NCBI GenBank assembly: GCA_910574915.1
Contig: CAJTCR010000002.1
Coordinates: forward strand, 22,859-86,858
DNA length: 64,000 nt
Direction of reading: 5' to 3'
Origin: Eubacteriaceae bacterium
GTDB lineage: Bacteria > Bacillota > Clostridia > Lachnospirales > Lachnospiraceae
In this document: one piece after another, positions 41,958-50,602 of the stretch
Layout: every line of letters begins with the position of its first letter
How positions within the stretch are numbered: the first letter of the stretch is position 1
Notes under the pieces: model-generated
Database searches by the model: none
Told to the model about the DNA's origin: nothing
What the model saw: only the letters and a program-made list of their open reading frames with translations
Position numbers and translations under genes: made by a program

Positions 41958-42950
41958 CTACATCCGTTTTTTACACCACTGGTAGATATCCGCAAATACC
42001 TGTTCCCTATCGGTTTCTTGCAAAATTTCATGCCTGTCATTCGGATACAGCTTCATCCTGACGTCGCGGATGCCTGCCTGCCGGTACTGTGCATACGCTT
42101 TTCTGACGCCTTCGCCAAAGTTGCCGACCGGATCGTCCTGCCCGGCAATAAAAAATACCGGCAGATTTTTTCGGATCTTACGGATATGCTTCATCTGATT
42201 CACATAGCGAATCGTGGAAAACATTCCATAATACGCATTTACCGTAAACAAAAACGTGCAGCGCGGATCGCTGCAATATGCCCGCACACTGTCTTCATTT
42301 TTCGAAAGCCAGCTTTTTGCAAAATCCGTACCGTCCAAATTAAACTTCGCATACGGCTTGCCAAACACTGCCTTCGTAATAAACATGCTCCGGTAATGTC
42401 CGCCGCGGAACAGTTGTATCAGGCGGCAGACAGCCATCCCAAAAACCGTCTCGATATCCGTGTGGCTTCCGGTTCCGCAGATCACCGCGCCGGCTACATC
42501 CTCACTGTGCAGCGTCAGATACCTGCGCAGCAAAAAGGAACCCATGCTGTGGCCAAGAATAAATAACGGGCAGTCTGGATATTGCCCGCGCACGATCCGG
42601 GTCACCTGGTAAATATCTGCAACGACTGTTTCCGACGGCTTTTTTTCTGTAAAATATCCCCATTCGGACTGTGCCGTCACCGATGCTCCATGTCCGAGGT
42701 GATCGTGTCCGACAACCAAAAATCCCCGGCTGGCAAAATATACGGCAATCTCTTCGTACCGCTCAATATACTCCACCATCCCATGCGTAAGCTGCAACAC
42801 TGCCCGCACCCTGCCATTTGACGGAAACCATTTTACCGCATGTACCTTCGTCTTTGCGTCCTTTGACAAAAACTGAAACGATTCCTTCCTGATTTTATCC
42901 GAATTTTCATGCATCTTTGCTTCTTCGTTCTGTTCGTTTTCTTTGTCCAT
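41958..42950 (-). CDS. Alpha/beta hydrolase, monoacylglycerol-lipase-like (Hydrolase_4)
   Basis: A protein of about 330 residues. HGMVEYIERYEEIAVYFASR and GHDHLGHG lead to the nucleophile elbow LGHSMGSFLLRRYL near residue 135; the acid and base are likely in FFIAGQDDPVG and the late NDRHEIL. It is predicted to be a cytoplasmic lipase or esterase. I chose the ATG at 42950; a GTG at 42962 is too close to GGAAGG. It follows the chemoreceptor-like gene by 30 bp. Confidence 0.85.
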   Translation of the reverse strand: MDKENEQNEEAKMHENSDKIRKESFQFLSKDAKTKVHAVKWFPSNGRVRAVLQLTHGMVEYIERYEEIAVYFASRGFLVVGHDHLGHGASVTAQSEWGYFTEKKPSETVVADIYQVTRIVRGQYPDCPLFILGHSMGSFLLRRYLTLHSEDVAGAVICGTGSHTDIETVFGMAVCRLIQLFRGGHYRSMFITKAVFGKPYAKFNLDGTDFAKSWLSKNEDSVRAYCSDPRCTFLFTVNAYYGMFSTIRYVNQMKHIRKIRKNLPVFFIAGQDDPVGNFGEGVRKAYAQYRQAGIRDVRMKLYPNDRHEILQETDREQVFADIYQWCKKRM

Positions 42951-42980
42951 CAGGCTTCGCACCCTTCCTTTCCAAGCACC

Positions 42981-43931
42981 TCACCGCATATTTCCAATTA
43001 ACTGGTCAACAATCGTCTCCAGCCCCTTGCGCGCTTCCTGCTCATTCATAAAGCTTGTCCCGATATTTTCAATATCCGACAGCGTCTGATGCTGCAAAGT
43101 ATCGATCTGCTGTGTGCTCTGTGAGAGTTTTTTAATATATTCCGAAATCGCGGCTGCTTTTTCCAGATAATGCCGCTCTGCTGCCCTGGTACAGATCTCG
43201 TCCTGCTGCGTGATGTTTTTGGAAAGACGCGAGATCGACGCATTTGTATCCTTATTAGACTTTAGCAATGCCGCCACCTGCTCGTCCAACTGGCGCAGCC
43301 GCTTTTCCATATCACTTAACTGGCGTGCCACCACCTGCGCAGCGCGCTCATATGCACTGGAAAGCATACGCACATCCTCTGACGCTTCTACAAATCCTTT
43401 GCCGCTGTCACCCATGCGTCCCGCCTCAATCGCGCAGCTTAACGAGGACACCGTCATCTGCTTGGCATACTCAAGCATATGTCCGACCTCTAGCTGCATT
43501 GCGTCTGAATGGTTTTTTAATGCTGTCTTTGTCTCCTGCAAAGCAGACACCGGTTCCATACTGTTTTTATTTTCTTCTACAATCGTTGCCATCTGGTCAA
43601 TCTGCCTGCCTGCTACCTCTTGCAGCTTTCTCTTATCCTGCTCCTCATCTTCCATCTGCCCGCGCATACTTGTCAGCTCCATTGCTAACTGCTCAAGCAC
43701 CTTCGTGCTCTCGCCCGTCTCCTCCAGCGTCTCATATGCCTGGTTTACAACTTTTGTCAGCTCCTTGTCCATTTCACCCTGAGCCGTAATCTGCGATTCA
43801 AAATGAGGCAGCATTTGCTGCGTATAGTTTTGTACACTGTTCATCTGCATTTGTACATGCTCCAGTTGGAACTGTGCCATATTTAGTTTTTCCTCTAATT
43901 CCTTTGTCAATTCCTGTTTTTTTCCGAACAC
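42981..43931 (-). CDS. Soluble chemoreceptor-like coiled-coil protein
   Basis: A protein of 316 residues with no membrane segment and almost entirely helical. The region LSCAIEAGRMGDSGKGFVEA followed by SEDVRMLSSAYERAA resembles the signalling hairpin tip of methyl-accepting chemotaxis proteins (typical tip: IEAARAGE-GKGFAVVA). Coiled coils flank it on both sides. No sensor domain is recognisable, so it may take a signal by partner binding. It starts with a GTG at 43931 after AGGGGGA. No che gene is nearby. Confidence 0.7.
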   Translation of the reverse strand: MFGKKQELTKELEEKLNMAQFQLEHVQMQMNSVQNYTQQMLPHFESQITAQGEMDKELTKVVNQAYETLEETGESTKVLEQLAMELTSMRGQMEDEEQDKRKLQEVAGRQIDQMATIVEENKNSMEPVSALQETKTALKNHSDAMQLEVGHMLEYAKQMTVSSLSCAIEAGRMGDSGKGFVEASEDVRMLSSAYERAAQVVARQLSDMEKRLRQLDEQVAALLKSNKDTNASISRLSKNITQQDEICTRAAERHYLEKAAAISEYIKKLSQSTQQIDTLQHQTLSDIENIGTSFMNEQEARKGLETIVDQLIGNMR

Positions 43932-44036
43932 GGTAGATGTTCCCCCTGTTTGATTTAATTGGCTGCAAAGAGCCTACGCGTACATTATACCCTCTTTTGC
44001 ATTTGAAATCAACCTTACACATTAGTATCGCTAATT

Positions 44037-44065
44037 TTGTGTACTTATGGTAGAATATTTATAAA
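44037..44065 (+). promoter_or_regulatory. Promoter of the TIGR04076-HMA gene
   Basis: TTGTGT (44037-44042), 17 bp and TATAAA (44060-44065), 24 bp upstream of the start codon. Confidence 0.6.
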
Positions 44066-44089
44066 AAATACAAACTGGAGGAATAATTT

Positions 44090-44635
44090 ATGCAATACAA
44101 ATGCAAAGTTACTGTGATAGACAAAAAATGCTTTACGGACTACCAGAAAAAATACCTCGCCGACCCACAGTCCGGCGCCTGCCCCTTCTACCAGGTAGGC
44201 GATACCTTTATCTTTGAACGCTACGGCGGGGAGGATACGTTCTGGCTTGCCGGAGACGGCTCGCAGTGCGCAGAAGCGTGGGACTGTATCAGCCGCTACA
44301 TTTATACGGCACTCCAGGGCGGCAGCATTATGCGCGGCTGGACAAAGGACGAGCGCATGATGATCGCCTGCTGCAACGACGGCACAAGACCCGTGATCTT
44401 TAAAATCGAACGGCTGGATTACAAGGTTGTAAAAATCGATGGGATGGAAAGCGCACAATGTGCCGCAAAGCTTCAAAAATCGTTAAAGGGCGTGGAAGGC
44501 GTATGCAATGTGGATGTCAGGCTGGATAAAGGCTGGGCGGAAGTGTTTGTAGAAGAGGGTGTGACAGCATCCGATGAAGCGCTGCGAATGGCTGTGGAAC
44601 AGTATGAAAAATATAGTGTTGTGGGGATTGATTAA
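44090..44635 (+). CDS. TIGR04076-type protein fused to an HMA-like domain
   Basis: A protein of 181 residues. Residues 1-105 match the TIGR04076 pattern: KVTVIDKKCFTDYQKKY, ACPFYQVGDTFIFE, CAEAWDCISRYIYTALQGG and MIACCNDGTRPVIFKIERL. Residues 112-181 resemble a heavy-metal-associated ferredoxin-like fold: KIDGMESAQCAAKLQKSLKG, VCNVDVRLDKGWAEVFVEE. The usual metal motif GMxCxxC is reduced to GMESAQC, so only one Cys remains. TIGR04076 proteins are redox- or metal-linked by inference; their function is unknown. An AGGAGG-like site precedes the ATG. The gene has its own promoter; a run of nine G starts 19 bp after the stop. Confidence 0.78.
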   Translation: MQYKCKVTVIDKKCFTDYQKKYLADPQSGACPFYQVGDTFIFERYGGEDTFWLAGDGSQCAEAWDCISRYIYTALQGGSIMRGWTKDERMMIACCNDGTRPVIFKIERLDYKVVKIDGMESAQCAAKLQKSLKGVEGVCNVDVRLDKGWAEVFVEEGVTASDEALRMAVEQYEKYSVVGID

Positions 44636-44672
44636 GTTGTTTGCTTGGATGTGCGGGGGGGGGAGATGGAAG

Positions 44673-44930
44673 TGGGACGCCAGAGCAAGGGGTGCGGGGC
44701 TGGCTTTCTGTTTCTTTTCCAAAATGTAAGGAGCCCTAAGCATCCTGCTGTTACGCTGTGGCTGTGGACGGTCGCGGCACCTAGTTCGCTGCCTGCTGGC
44801 AGCTAAAGGTGCCGCTTGGCTGCGCCCCTGTCTCTTTTGCAGGATGCGAAGGGCTCCTAACATTTTTCCAACGGCACAGAAAGCCAGCCCCGCACCCCTT
44901 GCTCCGGCTGTTTTTTCCATGTTCCAGTGC
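44673..44930 (+). repeat. Hairpin repeat family 1, copy E (divergent stem)
   Basis: The outer arms 44683-44710 and 44877-44904 are perfectly complementary over 28 bp, but their sequence differs almost completely from the arms of copies B, C and D. The inner hairpin GCGGCACCT/AGGTGCCGC (44774-44815) and the GGCTGCGCCCCTG segment are unchanged. The outermost left end is missing. Copies E and F fill most of the 749-bp space between the TIGR04076 gene and the secreted protein gene, and no gene is evident there. Confidence 0.9.
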
Positions 44931-44980
44931 TCCATCCGGGCAGAAATCGAACTTTTGGATTGTCTGGTTCGTGACAGTGC

Positions 44981-45177
44981 TACAGCGAACAAAACAAACC
45001 ATATTGAGCTTGTTTCGTAACACTTACGAAGAACAGCCGGGAGAGGAGATGGGCACGCCCTGGCGGCGGCTTTGGAAGAATGCTTAGAAGCTCTTAGTAT
45101 TCTGCGGAAAACCCAGGGGCGCAGCCAGGGCGTGCCCATCCCCTCTCCCGGCGTCCCACCCTGCAAAAACTCACCAA
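44981..45177 (-). repeat. Hairpin repeat family 1, copy F (core deleted)
   Basis: It begins TACAGCGAACAAA like copy C. The arms 45039-45063 and 45125-45149 pair with one G-T mismatch in 25. The conserved inner hairpin is absent, leaving a shorter palindrome. It is in the opposite orientation to copy E and begins 50 bp after it. Confidence 0.85.
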
Positions 45178-45384
45178 AGCCATTCATTTTCAAAACTTAC
45201 AGCATCCACTCCCTGTGCATGAATAAAGATGAAAGGCTGTAAAAGCGTTAAAAATCTCATCATAAAACAAACCACAAAAAAGACGGAACCGCCGCACAAA
45301 GAAACCTCTTCTTCATACAGCAGCCCCATCTTTTTACCATCATTTCCTGCTACTTACAGCAAAAAATCTCATTCAAATTCTACA

Positions 45385-47745
45385 TTATTTTGTTTCTTTT
45401 ACAACAATCTCCCCTCCGGTGTGATTGTTAACCTCAGCTTCTACATAAGCAGATATGGTACTGTTTGCAGCACCAGCCTCAAAATTTACGACGCAGCCCG
45501 GAGCTGTATCCAAGATCGTGACATCCAGAGGAATTTTTGCTGCCACCGTCGATTCCTGCCTGTACATAAAAAGCGGTATATTCGCTGCTGATGTACCAGA
45601 AATAGTTACATTGATCTTCTTTGTATCTTCTGGTTTTTTATCATTCCACAAGTTAATCTGACTGACAGCTCCGTTTACCGTAAGGTTTCCCTCGCCTCCC
45701 CAGTTGAAAACAATCATTTTCGCTTCCGCGCCTTCTGCTACCGTTACACTGGAAGAATGATACAGCACATGGATCTCGCTGCCCTTTGCATATTCTGTCC
45801 ATTCACAATTTTCATCCTGGAGAAATACCCTACCAAACACTGCATGATTTTCAATTACCGCATTCGGTGCGTTAATACCTAATTGCATATCCGACCGATC
45901 CATACTGTCTATCTTAAGATGCAGGGCGCCTTCCGTTTTGACTGTTACAGAATTATAGCTTCTGTCAGATAATGCCGCATTTAATTCTTCCTGGCTGGAA
46001 ACAGTGATGCTCTTTCCTGCATAATATTCCCACACACATTCCGCCAGATTGATCGATATTCCGTTTTCTGCTCCCGCTGGCATAGATATCTCCGTCCGGT
46101 AACGCCTTGCATTGACTGCTGCCTGCGCTGCCGTCTGAATAATAATTTCCAGCTTTCCATCCCTTGCATTTGCTTCTACCAAGCCTTCCGTGACTGTCAC
46201 TGCTGTATCATTCAATTTTACAAATACAGCTTTCATTTCCCCATCTAAAATGGCAACGATTGCACGTGAACGTGACAAATCTACCGTAATTGCCGACCCG
46301 GATGTTACAAAAATATTTCCTTTGATATCCAAGACACGGTCTTCCTCTGTCATGCCCCATCTTTCTACAAGCTCTATATTGCGGGTAATCGGGGAGCTAA
46401 GATCAAATTTCACAAGCCTTACGTTCCCTTCTTCATCCTCTCCATCGGCATAATACCAGCCGCTGAACTTAAAACCGTCTCCGTTTCTTGGCCACGACTC
46501 TGGGATATCGCTTTCCTTCAAAGTATCTCCTGCACGCACGCGCACCTGCTTGCCATTAAAGCTGACCGTATAATATGTAACTGACGGTGTCTGAGATGAA
46601 GAACCGCCTCCTGACCCGCTTGATGTTGACGGCACATAGCTCGTTACCGTTTCATTGACAACCCCGTGTCCGCCGGCATAAATCTTTTGCACTCTGTCCT
46701 TTGCATCTTTGACCTCAATGCTTACTTTGCTGTCGTTATTTACGGTTGCTTTTACTTCTGCCTTTACCTTGCTTCCTTCGGAGCCATTTTTAAAGTTCAG
46801 CACCGCATCAACAGCTTTTACTGTCACATCCAGCGGCGTCTGCGCCGTTATATCTGCTCCCTGCGCCCCAGCGTCGATCGTTACCGGAACGGTTGGCTTT
46901 TTATCCAGATCACTGGAAATGTCCAGTGACATCTTGGCACTGACCGTTACGTTTTCCACCGTGCCGTTTACGACAAGCTTTGCATTTGCCTGTGCGCCTG
47001 TAAAGGTAATATCGCGGATCTGTCCGCCCGCGCCTACGATAATACGTGCAGAAGTTGCCGAAATCCGCAGTGTATTGCCGCTCGCATTTTCCTGCCAGGT
47101 ATCCCCTGCAATTTGCTGGACGTCGATCGATTTGAACCTGGCATTGTTTTCAATATGAGCCTGCGGCGCTTTTACAATCAGCGCTGTGGCAGAATGGTCG
47201 CCCTGAGGAATTATAAGGCTTGTCTTTTCTTTCGTATCGATCGTAATTTCCGTAAGGCTGCTGTCCGCTAATGCCGCTTGCAGCTCTGCCTGTGTTGCAA
47301 CGCTTTTCTTTGTCTCCAAAACCGGAACCTTTGGCACGTCTGGCACAGCCGGCGTCGTCTGCCCGCCTGGAAGTACGTTTACCGTACATTTTACAAGCTT
47401 GCTGTTATACTTCTTTCTTGACGTTGTTTTAAGCCTTGCCTTTACCGTTGTCTTTCCAGCAGCCTTGCCCTTTACCATAAAACTGGAAGCGGTTTTTTTA
47501 TAAACCATCGCAACCGTCCTGTCCTCGGTCGCCACCTTCGTAATCTTCCAGCCGATCGTATTGTTTTTCAGCGTCATTTTGTTTGTTTCGTTTACCTTCA
47601 GCGTCTTGTATGCCGTCCTGAGACTTACATACGGTTTCTTCGCCGCGGCATACGCAGGCATTCCGTTTGTCACAGCGCCTGCCGAAAACGCCATCACCGC
47701 TGACAGCGCAGCCGCAGTCAGCCTTTGCTTTAAGCCTTTCACCAT
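45385..47745 (-). CDS. Large secreted Ig-like/beta-rich surface protein (paralogue of 24196-25968)
   Basis: A protein of 786 residues. A signal peptide (LTAAALSAVMAFSAGAV, cleavage near AYA) is followed by the same BIG2-like domain as the paralogue: YVSLRTAYKTLKVNETNKMT and NNTIGWKITKVATEDRTVAM. Beta repeats follow, then a Ser/Gly linker near residue 385, an InlB-type (Listeria-Bacteroides) repeat, KFSGWYYADG, and a second beta-repeat block to the end. No LPXTG or membrane anchor is seen. The ATG follows AAGGGGAG. Its promoter has perfect -35 and -10 boxes with nine G in a 19-bp spacer, so expression may be phase variable. Confidence 0.75.
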   Translation of the reverse strand: MVKGLKQRLTAAALSAVMAFSAGAVTNGMPAYAAAKKPYVSLRTAYKTLKVNETNKMTLKNNTIGWKITKVATEDRTVAMVYKKTASSFMVKGKAAGKTTVKARLKTTSRKKYNSKLVKCTVNVLPGGQTTPAVPDVPKVPVLETKKSVATQAELQAALADSSLTEITIDTKEKTSLIIPQGDHSATALIVKAPQAHIENNARFKSIDVQQIAGDTWQENASGNTLRISATSARIIVGAGGQIRDITFTGAQANAKLVVNGTVENVTVSAKMSLDISSDLDKKPTVPVTIDAGAQGADITAQTPLDVTVKAVDAVLNFKNGSEGSKVKAEVKATVNNDSKVSIEVKDAKDRVQKIYAGGHGVVNETVTSYVPSTSSGSGGGSSSQTPSVTYYTVSFNGKQVRVRAGDTLKESDIPESWPRNGDGFKFSGWYYADGEDEEGNVRLVKFDLSSPITRNIELVERWGMTEEDRVLDIKGNIFVTSGSAITVDLSRSRAIVAILDGEMKAVFVKLNDTAVTVTEGLVEANARDGKLEIIIQTAAQAAVNARRYRTEISMPAGAENGISINLAECVWEYYAGKSITVSSQEELNAALSDRSYNSVTVKTEGALHLKIDSMDRSDMQLGINAPNAVIENHAVFGRVFLQDENCEWTEYAKGSEIHVLYHSSSVTVAEGAEAKMIVFNWGGEGNLTVNGAVSQINLWNDKKPEDTKKINVTISGTSAANIPLFMYRQESTVAAKIPLDVTILDTAPGCVVNFEAGAANSTISAYVEAEVNNHTGGEIVVKETK

Positions 47746-47793
47746 TTAATTTCTCCCCTTTACTTTTAATTGCTGAAATTACCAGCTTTTCTC

Positions 47794-47824
47794 ATTATAC
47801 CCCCCCCCACGAAAAAATTGTCAA
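47794..47824 (-). promoter_or_regulatory. Promoter with a G9 tract in its spacer (probable phase-variable promoter)
   Basis: On the minus strand TTGACA (47819-47824) and TATAAT (47794-47799) are both perfect. The spacer is 19 bp, two longer than optimal, and its last nine bases are all G (47800-47808), touching the -10 box. Loss or gain of G by strand slippage would change the spacer length and promoter strength, as known for porA and opc in Neisseria. The start codon of the 786-residue secreted protein is 49 bp downstream. Confidence 0.75.
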
Positions 47825-47990
47825 GACCCTGTTTGGTATTATGTGTAATTCTTTTAATCTTTGACTTTCATTTGCCTATCCTCAAAATTATATACCAAAG
47901 GAAGTGAATACCACTTTCGTAAAAAATTGTAGAAACATCTAATGAAATATGTTATTATATTTAGAAGTTTTTAAGAAAGGTGTTATATCT

Positions 47991-49259
47991 ATGAGCAAAA
48001 TTTTACAAAGAAATACAACTTCTACATTTGTAGATAATATGTCGTTACCAATTCATAGGTGGTTTAGATATTCTGCTGGTTTTTCAGCTCAATGGGTAGA
48101 AGAAACTGTAATGACATACTTATCAAAATCTATCCATAGTGATTATTTTAGAGTCCTTGATCCATTTGCAGGTTCAGGAACAACATTATTATCATGCGAC
48201 AAGTTAGGAGTTCTTTCATACGGTTATGAATCTCATCCTCTAATATATGAAATCGCTGCTGGTAAATTGCTTTGGAAATCAGATATAGATTTGTTCTTAA
48301 ATACAGCTAATGATATATTAGTACACGCAAAAAATGATGATTCAGCTATTGATCAATATCCCGATATTGTCTTAAAATGCTATGATGAAAAAAATTTAGA
48401 AGAAATTGATCACTTAAAAAAGGCATTATATGCTAAATCCAACCCTTCTTTTTCATACAAATTGTCTTGGTTAGCTTTTGTTTCCATGCTACGTGCATCT
48501 TCACATGCTGGAACAGCCACATGGCAGTATATATTACCTAATAAGAAAAAAGCCAAAGTAATATCTGCTTTCGAAGCTTTTTCTAAACAAGTCAATGTAA
48601 TGTATGAAGATATGAAAATATTTCAAGAAAGTCAAGCAAAGCAATGTGCTACATTAATAAAGCAAGATGCAAGAAAAACATCAACAATAGAAAAAAATAG
48701 TATTGATCTTATTATAACATCTCCGCCATATGCAAACAATTATGATTATGCAGATGCAACAAGATTAGAATTATCTGTATTAGGAGAAATAAATTGTTGG
48801 GGAGACTTACAAAGTAAAATCAGACCCGAGTTAGTTCGTTCATGTTCACAAATGGTTTCAAAAGAAAAAAAAGAAACGTATCAATATTTAAAAAACCCTT
48901 TACTTAAACCAATATATAATGAAATATTAGAAGTATGTACAATATTGGATTTAGAAAAAGAAAATCATGGCGGAAAGAAGAATTATCACACAATGATAGC
49001 ACTTTACTTTTTAGACTTAGCAAAAGTTTTGCAAGAACTAAGACAAGTTTGTAAAGAAGGATCTGTAGTTTGTTTTGTTGTTGGCGATTCTGCTCCATAC
49101 GGAGTATATGTTCCTGTGGAAGAATGGTTGGGTCGATTGGCAATTGCAGTTGGCTTTAAACAGTACAATTTTGAAAAAATTAGAGATAGAAATATCAAAT
49201 GGAAAAACAGAAAACATCAGGTTCCTTTAAAAGAAGGTCATTTATGGATTAGGGGGTAA
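47991..49259 (+). CDS. DNA methyltransferase of a type II restriction-modification pair
   Basis: A protein of about 422 residues. Motif I, RVLDPFAGSGTTLLSCDKLG, lies near residue 52, and motif IV, TSPPYANNYDYAD, near residue 240. SPPY is typical of amino-methylating enzymes, often N4-cytosine but also N6-adenine. The motif order I before IV differs from the beta class. I chose the ATG at 47991, which follows AAAGG; a frame from 47949 is possible but reads through the promoter-like AT-rich region. Codon use is far more AT-rich than in the neighbours, and the pair is flanked by intergenic repeats, so it was probably acquired. The nuclease gene follows after six bases. Confidence 0.85.
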   Translation: MSKILQRNTTSTFVDNMSLPIHRWFRYSAGFSAQWVEETVMTYLSKSIHSDYFRVLDPFAGSGTTLLSCDKLGVLSYGYESHPLIYEIAAGKLLWKSDIDLFLNTANDILVHAKNDDSAIDQYPDIVLKCYDEKNLEEIDHLKKALYAKSNPSFSYKLSWLAFVSMLRASSHAGTATWQYILPNKKKAKVISAFEAFSKQVNVMYEDMKIFQESQAKQCATLIKQDARKTSTIEKNSIDLIITSPPYANNYDYADATRLELSVLGEINCWGDLQSKIRPELVRSCSQMVSKEKKETYQYLKNPLLKPIYNEILEVCTILDLEKENHGGKKNYHTMIALYFLDLAKVLQELRQVCKEGSVVCFVVGDSAPYGVYVPVEEWLGRLAIAVGFKQYNFEKIRDRNIKWKNRKHQVPLKEGHLWIRG

Positions 49260-49265
49260 ATAGTA

Positions 49266-50135
49266 GTGGCGAAATCACCAGCACATCGTTTTGGTCAGAT
49301 TATAGGAGATTTATTAGAATATACTTTAATTAGGCATTGTCAACCTATTGCAAATGAATATGGTATGTATTTAGATTATAGACATCCAAGACCTGCAAGA
49401 AACAATCAAAATGAGGTAAGATGGATAGATGTTAACGGAAATATTCATAAGCTAGACATAGTTATTGAATATGAGGGATCAGAAACAAAAACGGGAAAAC
49501 CTAGAGCATTTATTGAAATGGCATGGCGAAGATACACAAAACATTCCAAAAATAAGGCACAAGAAATATCGGCTGCCATAAAACCTTTGGTAAAACGATA
49601 TAGTGAGTATGGACCTTTTTATGGAGCTGTTTTAGCAGGTGAATTCACAAAAAATTCGTTAAATCAGTTGGAATCTGAAGGATTCAAGTTATTATATTTT
49701 TCTATTAATGCTATTGAAGATGCATTTGCTTCGCAAGGTGTTGATGCACATTGGGATGAGGATACTTCTGAATCAGAATTGCAAAGCCGCGTTGAGCAGC
49801 TCGAAGCATTGACAGAAATACAATTACAACTGATAGGTGACTACTTAATAAATAATAACACAAAACAGTGGAAAATTTTTTCGACATGTATACAAAATGC
49901 TTTAGAGAGAACATTAGAAAGTATTTCTATTATATCTTTATTTGGAAATCCAAAAATATTTTACAATATCCAAGATGCTTGTGCTTATATCCTCGAAGAA
50001 GAAAAATCGGTTACCTTCACCAAAGACTCTTTCTACAGATATGAAATTGTTGTAAAGTATTCCAATGGTGACAAAATTGATATGCAGTTTAAGGAAAAAC
50101 AAACGGCACTCGCTCATTTAAACCAATTAATATAA
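49266..50135 (+). CDS. Putative type II restriction endonuclease, PD-(D/E)XK type
   Basis: A protein of 289 residues. HKLDIVIEYEGSE followed by RAFIEMAWRRYTKHSKNKAQEI gives an acidic-then-E-x-basic arrangement like a PD-(D/E)XK core, and the AWRRYTKHSKNKAQEI motif recurs in nucleases beside methylases. It should cut DNA not protected by the partner methylase. The start is the GTG at 49266, nine bases after GGGGG and six bases after the methylase stop. The recognition sequence cannot be predicted. Like the methylase it is AT-rich. Confidence 0.75.
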   Translation: MAKSPAHRFGQIIGDLLEYTLIRHCQPIANEYGMYLDYRHPRPARNNQNEVRWIDVNGNIHKLDIVIEYEGSETKTGKPRAFIEMAWRRYTKHSKNKAQEISAAIKPLVKRYSEYGPFYGAVLAGEFTKNSLNQLESEGFKLLYFSINAIEDAFASQGVDAHWDEDTSESELQSRVEQLEALTEIQLQLIGDYLINNNTKQWKIFSTCIQNALERTLESISIISLFGNPKIFYNIQDACAYILEEEKSVTFTKDSFYRYEIVVKYSNGDKIDMQFKEKQTALAHLNQLI

Positions 50136-50182
50136 CCTTTAATTTCGTATTCAGCATACAAAAATAATCTCTTTGATAGTCT

Positions 50183-50348
50183 CTAGAGCGTGTTTGAAAA
50201 ATGCTTTCTGTGAGATGTGCTTCACAGTTTGTGGTGAATTTATCCCAAATTTAGGAGTCATAGCGGGCTATGTTGACTAAATTTGGGATAAATTCTCCTC
50301 AAAGTGGGGAGTGCAGATCACGGGAATGATTTTTCAAACACGCTCTAG
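50183..50348. mobile_element. 166-bp palindromic MITE-like element, family 2, copy 1
   Basis: CTAGAGCGTGTTTGAAAAAT at the left end is repeated inverted at the right end (20 bp perfect). Inner arms ATCCCAAATTT/AAATTTGGGAT flank CATAGCGGGCTATG. It contains no gene. The whole gap 50136-50602 holds this element, an AT-rich stretch and the AraC-gene promoter. Confidence 0.88.
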
Positions 50349-50546
50349 GCCATCATACTGAAATCTTTAAAATGGATTATAATTAAATCATCATTCTTTA
50401 AAAAGCATACTACATGATCCGAAAAGTGATAATAAAAACTATGTGAAAACATCAGATCTCACTAGAAAATTGAAAACTGTGTTCACTGAACACCAAATAT
50501 GGCTTTCTGAGAAAAAAATCCGCATCCTCTCTTTTTCGTGCAGAAA

Positions 50547-50574
50547 TTGAGAGGACAAAACAAAACCATATGAT
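50547..50574 (+). promoter_or_regulatory. Promoter of the AraC-family gene
   Basis: TTGAGA (50547-50552), 16 bp, TATGAT (50569-50574), 28 bp upstream of the start codon. Confidence 0.5.
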
Positions 50575-50602
50575 ATACTGAAAACTGTCAGGAGGATTTT
50601 TT

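Noticed and set aside
45229..45384. A small gene between repeat copy F and the secreted protein
   Set aside because: The plus-strand frame runs into the end of the secreted protein gene in antisense and has no ribosome site or family feature.
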